Below are positions 17,367 through 26,394 of a DNA stretch of 54,296 nt, in pieces. Within the stretch, counting starts at the first letter, position 1. Each line of letters begins with the position of its first letter. Source of the stretch: Candidatus Limicola stercorigallinarum. GTDB taxonomy: Bacteria; Actinomycetota; Coriobacteriia; Coriobacteriales; Coriobacteriaceae. A program made the position numbers and the translations under genes. The stretch covers positions 1 through 54,296 of the forward strand of contig DVID01000025.1 in NCBI GenBank assembly GCA_018711625.1, written 5' to 3'. The notes below the pieces were generated by a model. It did not search any database and was not told where the DNA came from. It saw only the letters and a list, made by a program, of their open reading frames with translations.

Positions 17367-19511
17367 TTACGGCCTTTCGTCCGGGGCGATACGCGTGAGC
17401 TTGTTCACGGTTGTGAACTTGATGAACAACGGCACGTACTCAATGAAGACCGACGAGTTCTCCAGGCCATACCAGCGCACGGGAGAGCCGGCGACGCTGC
17501 GGATGGCGTACTTGAGCGCGATGGCCGTGCGCTCGCGCGGGTCCACGTCGCTCTCGGGCGCAAGGGTCTTACGCAGCATGCAGAAGCGGAACGAGCCAAT
17601 GGGGCCGGGCTTCTTGTACACCGAGTAGTCGTGCACCTGCACGGGCAGCTCCCCTGTGGCCGAGAGGTCGGTGACCACCTGGCGCAGGTAGGCGTTCACG
17701 CGCTGGTTGACCTTATAACCCAAGAACAGGTGCACACGGAACACGTAATCGGTGCCAAACGATTCCACCGAATAGGCGTGTGTGTACGGGTCGTCCATAA
17801 CCTCAACGTTCACAAACCACCAGGCGCGCGCACGCTTGGGGTGCTTGTCCAGGATAGAGTAAAGGATGTCGCGGTCGAGGTAGTCGGTATTGGTGTCGTT
17901 GGTGAGGTAGATGAGGTTATCGCTCACCAGGTCGTAGGTGGTGTCGTCGCGCAGGCGCTCAAGCTGCTTTAGGTAGTTGCGCACCGGCAGCAGCGTGGCC
18001 TGACGACGTTCCACCGCCGTGCCCGCGTACCAGCTGAGCATGATGCCCATGATGAGGGCCGCAAGCAGGATGGTGAAGTAGCCGCCGTGGAAGAACTTTG
18101 TGAGCGAGGAGCCAAAGAAGAAGCCCTCGAGCGCCAGGAAGAACGCCAGAAAGACCCACGGCAGCACCTTGAGCTTTCGAATCTTGCGCAGGTAGAAGAA
18201 GAGCAGCACGGTTGTGGAGAGCATGGTGATGGTGATCGCCAGGCCGTATGCCGCCTCCATGTGTGCCGACGACTGGAAAAGAAGCACCACAATGACGCAG
18301 CCCACCCACATGACGTAGTTCACCATGGGGATGTAGAGCTGGCCCTTGGTCTCGGCGGGATAGAAAATCTGCATGTGCGGCATAAGGTCAAGGCGGCTCG
18401 CCTCAGAAACCAGGGAGAACGCGCCCGTGATAAGCGCCTGCGAGGCGATGATGGCGGCAAGCGCGGAGAGGATCACGCTGAAGGGGCGGATGCCGCCACC
18501 GAGCATCTGGAAGAAGGGGTTGAGGTCGCTTACGGCCGCAAGGTCGGCGTTGCCCTGGTTGGCAAGAAGCCAGGCTCCCTGTCCCAGGTAGTTGAGGATG
18601 AGGCAGACCTTAACAAAGGGCCACGTGGCGTAGATGTTGCCGCGACCCACATGGCCCATGTCGGAGTAGAGCGCCTCGGCACCGGTGGTGGCGAGAAAGC
18701 AGCTGCCCAGAATCATGATGCCGGCAAGGTTGTGGGACGAGAACAAGAACTGAATGCCGTAGAGCGGGTTGATGGCCAGCAAGATGATGGGGTTGCCCAG
18801 CACATACACAAGGCCGCTTACGCCCAGGAACAAAAACCAGAACGTCATAACCGGGCCGAAGGCGCGGCCAATCTTCGAGGTGCCGGCGCGCTGCACGGCA
18901 AACAGGATGCACACGATCACCAGCGTGATGGCGACCACGTTCATCTGGTTGTCGCCTATGAGTGCGTGCATCTCTGGGATGGTGCGCAAGCCCTCGACCG
19001 CGGTGGTGATGGTAACGGCGGGCGTGAGCACGCCGTCGGCAAGGAGTGCCGAGCCGCCGAGAATGGCGGGGATGATGAGCCATTTGCCAAAGCGGCGCAC
19101 CAAGCTAAAGAGGGCGAAGATGCCGCCTTCGCCGTGGTTGTCGGCCTTGAGCGAAATGAGGACATACTTCACCGTGGTGAGCAGGGTGACCGTCCAGATA
19201 ACCAGGGACAGCGCACCCAGCACAAACTCCTCGGTGACGTTCATGATGCCGCCCTGGCCCGCAAGGAGCGCCTTGGTGACGTACATAGGCGACGTGCCGA
19301 TATCGCCGTACACCACGCCGAGGGTGACGAGCATCATGGCGATGCTCACCGGGATGGAGCCACCGTGATGCGGCTCATGATTCACCACTTTGGCGGTACG
19401 GGTGTGCGAAGGTTCCTTTTTGTGTTGCAAGGACTTGGGGTCAGGCGGGGCAGCGACACCGTCGGTTTCGCCGAGGTCGTCGGCAGACTCAATATCTGAT
19501 TGTTGGGACAT
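17367..19511 (-). CDS. kup: Kup-type potassium uptake transporter
   Basis: The 714-residue protein is a KUP/HAK/KT potassium-proton symporter. After a 55-residue hydrophilic N-terminus comes the family signature GVVYGDIGTSPMY, then about twelve membrane helices (including DGVLTPAVTITTAVEGL and TTGAEALYSDMGHVG), and a cytoplasmic C-terminal domain of about 200 residues. I prefer ATG 19511 over the upstream ATGs because GAGGAG lies seven bases before it. A TGCTATAAT promoter sits about 90 bases upstream. I looked for a c-di-AMP (ydaO) riboswitch in the leader and found none; the leader is too short. Confidence 0.93.
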   Translation of the reverse strand: MSQQSDIESADDLGETDGVAAPPDPKSLQHKKEPSHTRTAKVVNHEPHHGGSIPVSIAMMLVTLGVVYGDIGTSPMYVTKALLAGQGGIMNVTEEFVLGALSLVIWTVTLLTTVKYVLISLKADNHGEGGIFALFSLVRRFGKWLIIPAILGGSALLADGVLTPAVTITTAVEGLRTIPEMHALIGDNQMNVVAITLVIVCILFAVQRAGTSKIGRAFGPVMTFWFLFLGVSGLVYVLGNPIILLAINPLYGIQFLFSSHNLAGIMILGSCFLATTGAEALYSDMGHVGRGNIYATWPFVKVCLILNYLGQGAWLLANQGNADLAAVSDLNPFFQMLGGGIRPFSVILSALAAIIASQALITGAFSLVSEASRLDLMPHMQIFYPAETKGQLYIPMVNYVMWVGCVIVVLLFQSSAHMEAAYGLAITITMLSTTVLLFFYLRKIRKLKVLPWVFLAFFLALEGFFFGSSLTKFFHGGYFTILLAALIMGIMLSWYAGTAVERRQATLLPVRNYLKQLERLRDDTTYDLVSDNLIYLTNDTNTDYLDRDILYSILDKHPKRARAWWFVNVEVMDDPYTHAYSVESFGTDYVFRVHLFLGYKVNQRVNAYLRQVVTDLSATGELPVQVHDYSVYKKPGPIGSFRFCMLRKTLAPESDVDPRERTAIALKYAIRSVAGSPVRWYGLENSSVFIEYVPLFIKFTTVNKLTRIAPDERP

Positions 19512-19599
19512 GTGAGTGCTCCTCGTCATTATCGGATAGAGCCAGCCATGCATTCATGCTGGTCAGGCTCGTGCGCACGACTAAAATGCGCGATATGCC

Positions 19600-19608
19600 A
19601 TTATAGCA
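19600..19608 (-). promoter_or_regulatory. Extended -10 promoter for kup
   Basis: Reading leftward the sequence is TGCTATAAT, an extended -10 element, followed by a leader of roughly 85 bases to the kup ATG. The -35 region (ATCGCC at 19628-19623) is weak, as expected for extended -10 promoters. Confidence 0.55.
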
Positions 19609-19640
19609 ATATCGGCTGCTGGGGCGATCGGCGCTTAACA

Positions 19641-19678
19641 GGCGCCCGGGTGTCCCTCTGGAGGGGTCCGGGCGCCTT
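19641..19678 (-). terminator. Hairpin after the RlmK/RlmL gene
   Basis: GGCGCCCGG and CCGGGCGCC form a strong stem around a further-paired CCCTCTGGAGGGG loop, ten bases past the stop codon of the minus-strand methyltransferase gene and upstream of the kup promoter. The T tract is short (TGTT). Confidence 0.65.
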
Positions 19679-19688
19679 GACGAGCCGG

Positions 19689-22142
19689 CTACATGCGGCG
19701 AACGAGGTAGCACTTATGGATACGCGGGTTGCGCGAAAAGTCCTCTGGGATGGTCTGGGCGGTGATGTCAGTGAGCTCAACGCCCAGACGCGCAAGCTCG
19801 GCCGTGCGCGGTTTGAAGGTACGCAGGTTGCACGAGAAGATCGCCTCGCCGTCGTCGGTGAGTAGGTCAGCCACACCGCCCAAGAGCTCCACTTGGTCGC
19901 GCTGCACGTCAAAGCTCGACCGCGCCATCTTGGCCGAATTGGAGAATGTGGGCGGGTCGCAAAAAATGAGGTCCCAGCGGTTGGCGGTTTCGCGTTGCCA
20001 GGCAATCCAGTCCAGCACGTCGGCACGCACAAAATGGTGCCTGGGGCCGTCAAAGCCGTTGAGGTGCATGTTGCGCTCGGCCCAATCGAGGTAGGTGTTG
20101 GAGAGGTCCACGGTCACCGTTTCCTCCACACCAGCATCCGCCGCATAGCAGGTGGCCGTGCCGGTGTAGGCAAACAGGTTGAGGAACCAGCGGCGGCCGT
20201 GCGCGTGCTCGCGCACAAGCGAGCGCGTGATGCGGTGGTCGAGGAAGATGCCCGTGTCCAGGCGTTCGTCGAGATTGACGGCAAAGGTGAGGCCGCTTTC
20301 CTCGATGAGGGGCGTGGCGGCAGAGCTTGCCGCGCGCTTGCCCGCGTGCGCCTGAGCATACTGCGAGCCGCCGCGGGCGCGTTGGCGCGCTTTGGCAAAT
20401 ACGTGGTTCTGGGGCACGCCGAGTACCTGCGGGGCGATGGCAAGCACATCGAGCATGCGCGCTTGGGCTCGCGCGGGATCGATGCTTTTAGGTGGCGCAT
20501 ATTCAGCAATCACCAGCCAGCGGCCCGGTGTTGCGGCAGAACCCTCGTAGAGGTCGATGGCGACGGCGTAGTCGGGAAGGTCGGCGTCATAGACGCGGTA
20601 GCAGGTGATACCGGTGCGCTTTGCCCATTTGCGGCGCAGGCGGGCAACCTTCTTCAAGCGATGCGCAAACTGCTCCGACTCGGGGATGAGCGCCGGGATG
20701 CGCGTACCGTCACCGAGGTCGACGATGGTTTCGGTGAGTGCGGGCGCCGGCGAAGGGGTGGGTGCGGGCGAAGGCGCGGCGGAAGCTGCGGCTGCCGGGG
20801 CTCCCACCGTTGCCGCCGTAGCTGGGGCTGTGGGTGCAGCGGGGAAGGCGGCATGCTGACCGGGCTGCTTGGTGTAGCGGGCTTCCTCTGCGGCATCTGC
20901 CGGTGCTTCGGTAGCATCCTGGGGAGCTGCGTAGCAGCAGATTGTCGCTTCTTCGTTGTTGGGACGCACAGCAACTGAGCGCGTGCTTGCGCCCAGAACG
21001 GGCTTTAGCGAGAGCTCGCGCGTGAGTGCTGCCAGGGGGAAGCTAGCAAGGCGGGCATCCAGGCGCAGATGTCGCACGCGGGCAAGTAACGCCGGCTGAG
21101 CGGTGAGGGAAACCTCGGTGGCGTCCGCCACAATGCCGCCGCGCGTGCTGTCTGCCGCCTCGGTGCCATGCCCCACGCCCGTCTTTACCAGGGCGCGCGA
21201 CCAGGCTGCTTCACTGGGCTCAACCACGCGCACCCATGGGTCGAGCCCGGCGGATTGCACCAAGCGTTGGGTAAGCGAGCGGGCCTGCGCGCTGTCGTCG
21301 CAGGCAATGATGCGCCCGCAGGTGCGCTCGGCCGCGGCCGCTCGTGCGTGCGCCTCTTTCACCAGCGCCTCCCACGCCGTGTCATCGAAAGCCGCCCAGC
21401 CTTTAAAACCCCAGCGCGCGCGGTCAAGGCCTGGCGCACGGTCAGCCAGGATGCTCGCTGCCTCCAGCACCATGCCGCCGCCGGCGCAGGAAGCATCAAG
21501 CAGGAGTGCCCGCGGGGCGTCCGCTTGGCTATGCGCTGTCTGGCAGGTCTCTGTCCATGAAAGTTCTGCGAGCACGCGTGCTGCATAGTCGGGGCGCAGC
21601 ACATGGGCTTCGCGGCCGCTTTCGGCGCTCACCGCTCGGCGCGGCAGGCGCTTGAACAGGGGGTCTCCCGAGAGGTCAAACGCCACGGAGGCGCGATTCT
21701 TGCGGATGGTGAGCGTGAGGTGCGCGTCCGGGTGGTCCACTTCAACCCGGGGTCGCTGGCCTGTGACCTCAAGAAGGCGGTCACAGATGGCGTCTTTTAG
21801 CCTGAGGGCTGCAAAATGCGAGTTGGAGAGCGCGGGGTTGGTGCCGCGCGCAGAGACAGCGATGGTGGCGCCAGCGCGGAGCACCTGCTCCCATGCAAGC
21901 GCGCGTCCACCAGCGTAGAGCTCGTCGGCGTTTGCGGCACCAAAGCGGCCCAGCACACAAAACACTCGGCTCGCAAGGCGCGACCACAAGCATATCCGCA
22001 GGCCGCAGGTGGCATCTCCCGCAAAGGAAACGCGGCCCTTAAGCGGGCGCACCTGCGCGGCGCCCAGCGCCTTCAGCTCGTGGGCCAGCGCCTGCTCAAA
22101 GCCAGTGGGGCAGCTGGCGTAGTACTCCATCGCGAGGTCCAT
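19689..22142 (-). CDS. rlmL: RlmK/RlmL-type bifunctional 23S rRNA methyltransferase; RlmL half looks degenerate
   Basis: The 817-residue protein has the RlmKL layout: THUMP (about 1-155, CPTGFEQALAHELKALG), an RlmL-like N2-guanine methyltransferase domain (to about 395), an Ala/Pro-rich linker (about 405-465), and an RlmK-like N7-guanine domain (FAYTGTATCYA, DLIFCDPPTFSNS near 730). In the RlmL half, motif I is DASCAGGGM instead of the usual DPxCGSGT, and where NPPYG is expected (near 340) the sequence reads ADATEVS. So the m2G2445 activity is doubtful while the m7G2069 half looks intact. CGGAG precedes the ATG. It follows the DeoR-type gene by 26 bases on the same strand. Confidence 0.88.
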   Translation of the reverse strand: MDLAMEYYASCPTGFEQALAHELKALGAAQVRPLKGRVSFAGDATCGLRICLWSRLASRVFCVLGRFGAANADELYAGGRALAWEQVLRAGATIAVSARGTNPALSNSHFAALRLKDAICDRLLEVTGQRPRVEVDHPDAHLTLTIRKNRASVAFDLSGDPLFKRLPRRAVSAESGREAHVLRPDYAARVLAELSWTETCQTAHSQADAPRALLLDASCAGGGMVLEAASILADRAPGLDRARWGFKGWAAFDDTAWEALVKEAHARAAAAERTCGRIIACDDSAQARSLTQRLVQSAGLDPWVRVVEPSEAAWSRALVKTGVGHGTEAADSTRGGIVADATEVSLTAQPALLARVRHLRLDARLASFPLAALTRELSLKPVLGASTRSVAVRPNNEEATICCYAAPQDATEAPADAAEEARYTKQPGQHAAFPAAPTAPATAATVGAPAAAASAAPSPAPTPSPAPALTETIVDLGDGTRIPALIPESEQFAHRLKKVARLRRKWAKRTGITCYRVYDADLPDYAVAIDLYEGSAATPGRWLVIAEYAPPKSIDPARAQARMLDVLAIAPQVLGVPQNHVFAKARQRARGGSQYAQAHAGKRAASSAATPLIEESGLTFAVNLDERLDTGIFLDHRITRSLVREHAHGRRWFLNLFAYTGTATCYAADAGVEETVTVDLSNTYLDWAERNMHLNGFDGPRHHFVRADVLDWIAWQRETANRWDLIFCDPPTFSNSAKMARSSFDVQRDQVELLGGVADLLTDDGEAIFSCNLRTFKPRTAELARLGVELTDITAQTIPEDFSRNPRIHKCYLVRRM

Positions 22143-22168
22143 GGAAGCTCCGTTCGTGGTTGTGTGCG

Positions 22169-22981
22169 CTAGATGCGCGGGAAGGTTGTGGGGTCGTCGG
22201 CAACAATGAGGGCGGGCTGATGATGTGTCTTTTCAACCGCATGCCGCAGCACCGCCTCCGGGTCCGTCTCGGTGATCACCGTATCGAAGTCCGAAAGCGT
22301 AGCAAACTGATAAAAGCTCGTTTTGCCCACCTTGCTTTCGTCGAGCATCATAAAACGCTGGCGCGAATTGGAGTTGTACACCTGCTTGATGCTCACGCTA
22401 AAGTCATGCTCCACGGTAAAGCCGCGATCGGGATGAAAGCCATCGGCGCTCACAAAGGCCTTGTCGGCGTAGAGCTTCGACATGCTGTCGAGCGTAAGCG
22501 AACCCGCCACATACATATGTCCTTTGCGCAGCGTGCCGCCAAGCAAGAGCACCTCGGCATGCGGCAGGTTGAAGCTGGCGTAGTTTGCGATGGCAAGGTC
22601 GCCGGTGATGATGGTGATGTCGCGTTTCTCGGTAAGCTGCTGCACAAAGTAGAAGCCCGTGGTGCCAATATCGGCAATGATGACGTCGCCGTTAGAGACA
22701 AACGACGCAGCTATAGCGCCGATGGTGCGCTTGGCCTGCACATTGAAGTTGATGCGCTCTTCGGGGTAGGAGATGGAGGCGGCACGCGACCGCGAGACGG
22801 CGCCGCCGCGTATGCGTCGGATTTTGCCCTGCGACTCAAGCGTCATAAGGTCGTGCCGGGCGGTAACCTCAGAGACGCCGTAATGTTCGGTGATGTCTCC
22901 AATCGAGATGCTCGGCTTGTCTGCCAGCCAGTTCATGATGTAGCGATGCCGCTCCGCGGCGGCCGTGTCGTCACGTGCCAT
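22169..22981 (-). CDS. DeoR-family transcriptional regulator of the adjacent PTS operon
   Basis: The 270-residue protein has the DeoR helix-turn-helix at about residues 10-60 (ISIGDITEHYGVSEVTARHDLMTLESQGKIRRIRGGAV) and a DeoRC sugar-phosphate-binding domain with ADIGTTGFYF and LLLGGTLRKGH. Members usually repress sugar operons and release DNA when a sugar phosphate binds. It is divergent from the transaldolase-PTS operon across a 332-base AT-rich region with a palindrome over its own likely start point, so it probably controls both. It also lies 26 bases upstream of the RlmK/RlmL gene, which may be co-transcribed. Confidence 0.92.
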   Translation of the reverse strand: MARDDTAAAERHRYIMNWLADKPSISIGDITEHYGVSEVTARHDLMTLESQGKIRRIRGGAVSRSRAASISYPEERINFNVQAKRTIGAIAASFVSNGDVIIADIGTTGFYFVQQLTEKRDITIITGDLAIANYASFNLPHAEVLLLGGTLRKGHMYVAGSLTLDSMSKLYADKAFVSADGFHPDRGFTVEHDFSVSIKQVYNSNSRQRFMMLDESKVGKTSFYQFATLSDFDTVITETDPEAVLRHAVEKTHHQPALIVADDPTTFPRI

Positions 22982-23313
22982 GATGCGCTCCCGTTGCTTT
23001 GTTTTTGCGGGAAAGCTGATTAACGCTTTCGATATCGAAAATTATAGCTCGATGGGTCAGTTGTGGACGCTTCATCCATGCAATGCATTATGAAATCGTA
23101 AGTAAAGCCGAAACGCATATCAAACGAAATGTGCACCTGTAACACCAGCATTTCACTAATTAGCAGATTCACAAACAAAAGCAAGCTGGTAAACGCTCAC
23201 GCTAACTTTTATACCGTTCACGGAAGAAATACATAATTCTCTTCACTTACTTACGAAATAACTTTTAAATGAAACACGCAATACTTTATTGGCAGCGTAC
23301 GAAAGGACGTTCT
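22982..23313. promoter_or_regulatory. AT-rich divergent control region of the deoR and PTS operon
   Basis: This 332-base region is much more AT-rich than its surroundings. For deoR a TATAAT (minus, 23046-23041) is visible. For the operon, TTCACT at 23242 with TTAAAT 17 bases later is one candidate. CGAAA-type boxes recur: 23027-23040, GCCGAAACGC (about 23107), AAACGAAATG (about 23122) and TTACGAAATAA (about 23251), like the repeated half-sites bound by DeoR-family repressors. Confidence 0.5.
23027..23040. promoter_or_regulatory. Perfect 14-bp palindrome, likely DeoR-type operator
   Basis: TTTCGATATCGAAA is self-complementary over 14 bases and starts immediately downstream of the TATAAT of the deoR gene, so it would cover the transcription start. 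That position suggests autoregulation by the DeoR-family protein. Confidence 0.55.
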
Positions 23314-24018
23314 ATGGCCATCAAAGTCTTCGCCGACGGCGCCGACCTCGCAGGCATGCTGGAGATGTACCACGAGGGCAACGTGCAGGGCTTCACTACC
23401 AATCCCTCGCTCATGAAAGCGGGCGGCGTGACTGATTACCGCGCCTTCGCCTCCGAGGTGCTCGACAAGATTCGCGACCTGCCTGTTTCGTTTGAGGTGT
23501 TTGCCGACGACGAGGCCAGCATGGAGGCCGAGGCACGCGAGATCGCCAGCTGGGCCGATAACGTGTACGTGAAGATCCCCGCGCTCACCACGCAGGGCGT
23601 TTCCACCTCCGGTCTGGTTCGCCGCCTCTCGGCCGATGGCATCAAGGTCAACGTGACCACGCTCTTCACGCCCGAGCAGAACCACGAATTCATTGATGCT
23701 GTGAGTAGCGACACCCCGTCCATCATCTCGATTTTTGCCGGCCGTATTGCCGATACGGGCGTGGATCCGCTTCCCATCATGGTTGACGCGATCGAGTACG
23801 CCGCTTCAAAGCCGGGCTGCGAGATTTTGTGGGCCAGCACGCGCGAGCTGCTCAACATCTACCAGGCCGAAAAGATCGGCTGCCACATCATCACCGTGCC
23901 TAACGCGATTCTCGCCAAGCGCAAGAACGTGGGCAAGGACCTCTTTGAGTACTCGCTCGACACGGTAAAGGGCTTTGCTCGCGACATCCAGTCGCTCGGT
24001 TTTCACATCCTGCCCTAA
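23314..24018 (+). CDS. Transaldolase / fructose-6-phosphate aldolase family protein
   Basis: The 234-residue protein is of the small transaldolase type (TalC/FSA, usually about 215-230 residues). The Schiff-base lysine is K87 in VYVKIPAL; GFTTNPSLM at the N-terminus, IKVNVTTLFT, ISIFAGRIADTG and ILWASTRE are family motifs. It cleaves or transfers a dihydroxyacetone unit of a ketose phosphate. As first gene of a PTS operon it probably acts on the phosphorylated sugar brought in. AAAGGA lies six bases before the ATG. The EIIA gene follows after 11 bases. Confidence 0.9.
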   Translation: MAIKVFADGADLAGMLEMYHEGNVQGFTTNPSLMKAGGVTDYRAFASEVLDKIRDLPVSFEVFADDEASMEAEAREIASWADNVYVKIPALTTQGVSTSGLVRRLSADGIKVNVTTLFTPEQNHEFIDAVSSDTPSIISIFAGRIADTGVDPLPIMVDAIEYAASKPGCEILWASTRELLNIYQAEKIGCHIITVPNAILAKRKNVGKDLFEYSLDTVKGFARDIQSLGFHILP

Positions 24019-24029
24019 GGAGGCCATTC

Positions 24030-24482
24030 ATGCTGATGGATCTGCTGACTCCCGAGTTGGTGCAGGTGCGTGCCCACGCGGCAGATTGGCGTGAGGCTAT
24101 TACGCTCGCTGGCAGCCTTTTTGAGCATGCGGGCGCCTGCGACCACAGCTACACCGAGGCCATGATTGCTTCGGTGGAGCAGTTTGGCCCGTACATGGTG
24201 CTTGAAGAGGGCATCGCCATGCCGCATGCCCAGTCGACGGGCAACGTGTCTAAGCAGGGCGTGTGCGTGGTGACGCTCGATGAGCCCGTTGCCTTTGGCC
24301 ACGAGGAGTTCGATCCGGTGTGGGTGCTTGTGGGCATCTGCGCGCCCGATCCCACGGCGCACCTGGGCTGCCTCACCGAGCTCGCCGGTCTTTTTGAGGT
24401 TGATGACGCGGTCGAGCGCCTGCGTGCCTGCGCGTCAACGGCGGAGGTTCTTGCGTTCATGCGCGAGGTGTTTGGCGCCTAA
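24030..24482 (+). CDS. PTS EIIA component (mannitol/ascorbate type)
   Basis: The 150-residue protein has the PTS EIIA type-2 fold; the phosphorylated residue is H66 in GIAMPHAQ. It accepts phosphate from HPr and passes it to the EIIB encoded next. UlaC of the ascorbate system is the nearest functional analogue given the partners. AAGGAGG stands five bases before the ATG, 11 bases past the transaldolase stop. Confidence 0.9.
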   Translation: MLMDLLTPELVQVRAHAADWREAITLAGSLFEHAGACDHSYTEAMIASVEQFGPYMVLEEGIAMPHAQSTGNVSKQGVCVVTLDEPVAFGHEEFDPVWVLVGICAPDPTAHLGCLTELAGLFEVDDAVERLRACASTAEVLAFMREVFGA

Positions 24483-24542
24483 GCAACGCCGCGCACTTGT
24501 TATGCGGATACGGGCGTTATGCCCACTTAGAAAGGAGTGCTC

Positions 24543-24821
24543 ATGCACATCATCACAGTTTGTGGCAATGGTATCGGGTCGAGCCTCATGCTTGCCGGCA
24601 AGGTTCAGGAGCTTTGCGACGCCGAGGGCATTAAGGCCGAGGTTGAGTCGATGGACCTTAATGCTGCATCTTCGGCCAACCCCGACATGTTCATCACGGT
24701 GAAGGAGCTCGCTCCCGAGCTGCACGGCAACATCGTGATCGTTCGCAGCTATGTGAACAGCAAAAAGATTCGTGAGGACGCCCTCGAAGCCATCAAGAAG
24801 GCAGCCGCCGAGGCCGAGTAG
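24543..24821 (+). CDS. PTS EIIB component (lactate/ascorbate type)
   Basis: The 92-residue protein begins MHIITVCGNGIGSS, with Cys7 as the phospho-cysteine in the CGNGxGSS loop typical of UlaB-like EIIB proteins. It receives phosphate from EIIA and gives it to the sugar during transport by EIIC. ATG 24543 is chosen over GTG 24537 because AAAGGAG is then five bases away. Confidence 0.92.
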   Translation: MHIITVCGNGIGSSLMLAGKVQELCDAEGIKAEVESMDLNAASSANPDMFITVKELAPELHGNIVIVRSYVNSKKIREDALEAIKKAAAEAE

Positions 24822-24893
24822 CACCTGCCGCAGCTTTTCAGCTTAGCAACTATGAGTAACGTCGTTTGCGCAATCAAGAGATAGGAGAGAGTG

Positions 24894-26285
24894 ATGGAAG
24901 TAATCATCCCCATCCTTGAGTTTTTCCAGTCGATTTTGACGCAGCCCGCGTGGATCATGGGTCTCTTCGCATTTGTGGGCCTTGTTGCCCTCAAGCGCCC
25001 TGGCCACAAGATCATGACGGGAACCCTGAAGCCGATCCTGGGCTACCTCATGCTTTCGGCCGGCTCCACCGTGGTCCAGGACAATCTGGCTCCGCTGGGT
25101 ACCTTCATCGAGACCGGTTTCCACATCACCGGCGTTGTTCCCAACAACGAGGTCATCGTATCCATGGCGCAGAGCGTGCTCGGCGTTCAGACCATGGTCA
25201 TCCTCATCCTGGGCTATGCGGTGAACATCATCATCGCCCGCTTCACCAAGTTTAAGTACATCTTCCTCACCGGCCACCACAGCCTGTTCATGGCCTGCCT
25301 GTTCTCCGCAGTGCTTCAGGCCTCTGGCTTTGAGGGCGCACAGCTCTGCATCACGGGCGGCCTCTTCCTGGGCCTGGTAAGCGCCATGCTTCCCGCCGTG
25401 GGTCAGCGCTTCACCGAGAAGGTCACCGAGGGCGACGAGATCGCCATGGGTCATTTTGGCTCGCTTGCGTACTACATTTCGGCTGCTGTGGGCTCCATCT
25501 TCAAGAAGGAAGCCGATACCAACAACACCGAGAAGATCGAGGTGCCCGAGTCGCTCGCCTTCCTGCGTGACACCACCATCTCCACGGCGCTCACCATGTC
25601 GTTCTTCTACCTGATCACCGCTGTCGCCGCCTACATTGCCGACCCGGCTGTCGTTGAGGAGCTCGCCGGTGGCAACAACTTCATCGTGTACGCGCTCACC
25701 TGCGCCCTCTCCTTCGCTGTGGGCGTCACCATCGTGTACAACGGCGTGCGCATGATCCTGGCTGACCTGGTGCCGGCATTCCAGGGCATCTCCAACAAGA
25801 TCATCCCGGGTGCCATCCCCGCTGTCGACTGCGCCGTGTTCTTCCCCTATGCTCCCACCGCGGTCATCCTGGGCTTCGTTGCCTCTTTCATCGGTGGCGT
25901 TGTAGGCATGTTCATCGTGGGCGCCGCCATGGGCATCTTCATCATCCCGGGCATGGTTCCCCACTTCTTCTGCGGTGCTACCGCGGGCGTGTTTGGTAAC
26001 GCTACGGGCGGCCGCAAGGGTGCCGTGCTTGGTGCGTTCGTGAACGGCCTGCTCATCACCTTCGCTCCCGCGCTCCTGCTTCCGGTGCTTTCGGTCTTTG
26101 GTTTTGAGAACACCACCTTCGGTGACTTTGACTTCGGTGTGATTGGCATCATCCTCGGCCGCGCTGCCGAGTGGTTCGGCTCTATGGGCGTCTACGCCAT
26201 CCTTGCCGCGCTCATCGTGATCGCCTTCATCCCCAACTTCATCAAGACCAAGTCGAACGTTATCAACCACGTTCCCGAGGAGTAA
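24894..26285 (+). CDS. PTS EIIC component, ascorbate (UlaA/SgaT) family
   Basis: The 463-residue, strongly hydrophobic protein with about eleven membrane helices is of the UlaA/SgaT family; motifs such as GLVALKRPGHKIMTGTLKPILGYLML and the HHSLFMACLFSA segment are typical. It would form the membrane channel and bring in a sugar acid or pentitol-like substrate as its phosphate. The classical ascorbate genes ulaD, ulaE and ulaF are absent here and a transaldolase is present, so the substrate may differ from ascorbate. Start at ATG 24894 after GGAGAGAGTG. A strong terminator follows. Confidence 0.92.
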   Translation: MEVIIPILEFFQSILTQPAWIMGLFAFVGLVALKRPGHKIMTGTLKPILGYLMLSAGSTVVQDNLAPLGTFIETGFHITGVVPNNEVIVSMAQSVLGVQTMVILILGYAVNIIIARFTKFKYIFLTGHHSLFMACLFSAVLQASGFEGAQLCITGGLFLGLVSAMLPAVGQRFTEKVTEGDEIAMGHFGSLAYYISAAVGSIFKKEADTNNTEKIEVPESLAFLRDTTISTALTMSFFYLITAVAAYIADPAVVEELAGGNNFIVYALTCALSFAVGVTIVYNGVRMILADLVPAFQGISNKIIPGAIPAVDCAVFFPYAPTAVILGFVASFIGGVVGMFIVGAAMGIFIIPGMVPHFFCGATAGVFGNATGGRKGAVLGAFVNGLLITFAPALLLPVLSVFGFENTTFGDFDFGVIGIILGRAAEWFGSMGVYAILAALIVIAFIPNFIKTKSNVINHVPEE

Positions 26286-26361
26286 CCTCTCGTAGCTCCT
26301 GCACACACCTCGTGTATCTATGGGGCATATAAACGTGTTTGCCCGTAGAGCTTCCCTTTCC

Positions 26362-26394
26362 AGAAGAGCCCCCAGCCTTGTTGGGGGCTCTTCT
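26362..26394 (+). terminator. Rho-independent terminator of the PTS operon
   Basis: AGAAGAGCCCCCA and TGGGGGCTCTTCT form a perfect 13-bp stem with a seven-base loop, 77 bases after the EIIC stop codon. Confidence 0.9.

Noticed and set aside
19512-19640. c-di-AMP (ydaO) riboswitch upstream of kup
   Set aside because: The leader after the TATAAT is only about 85 bases and lacks the conserved core.
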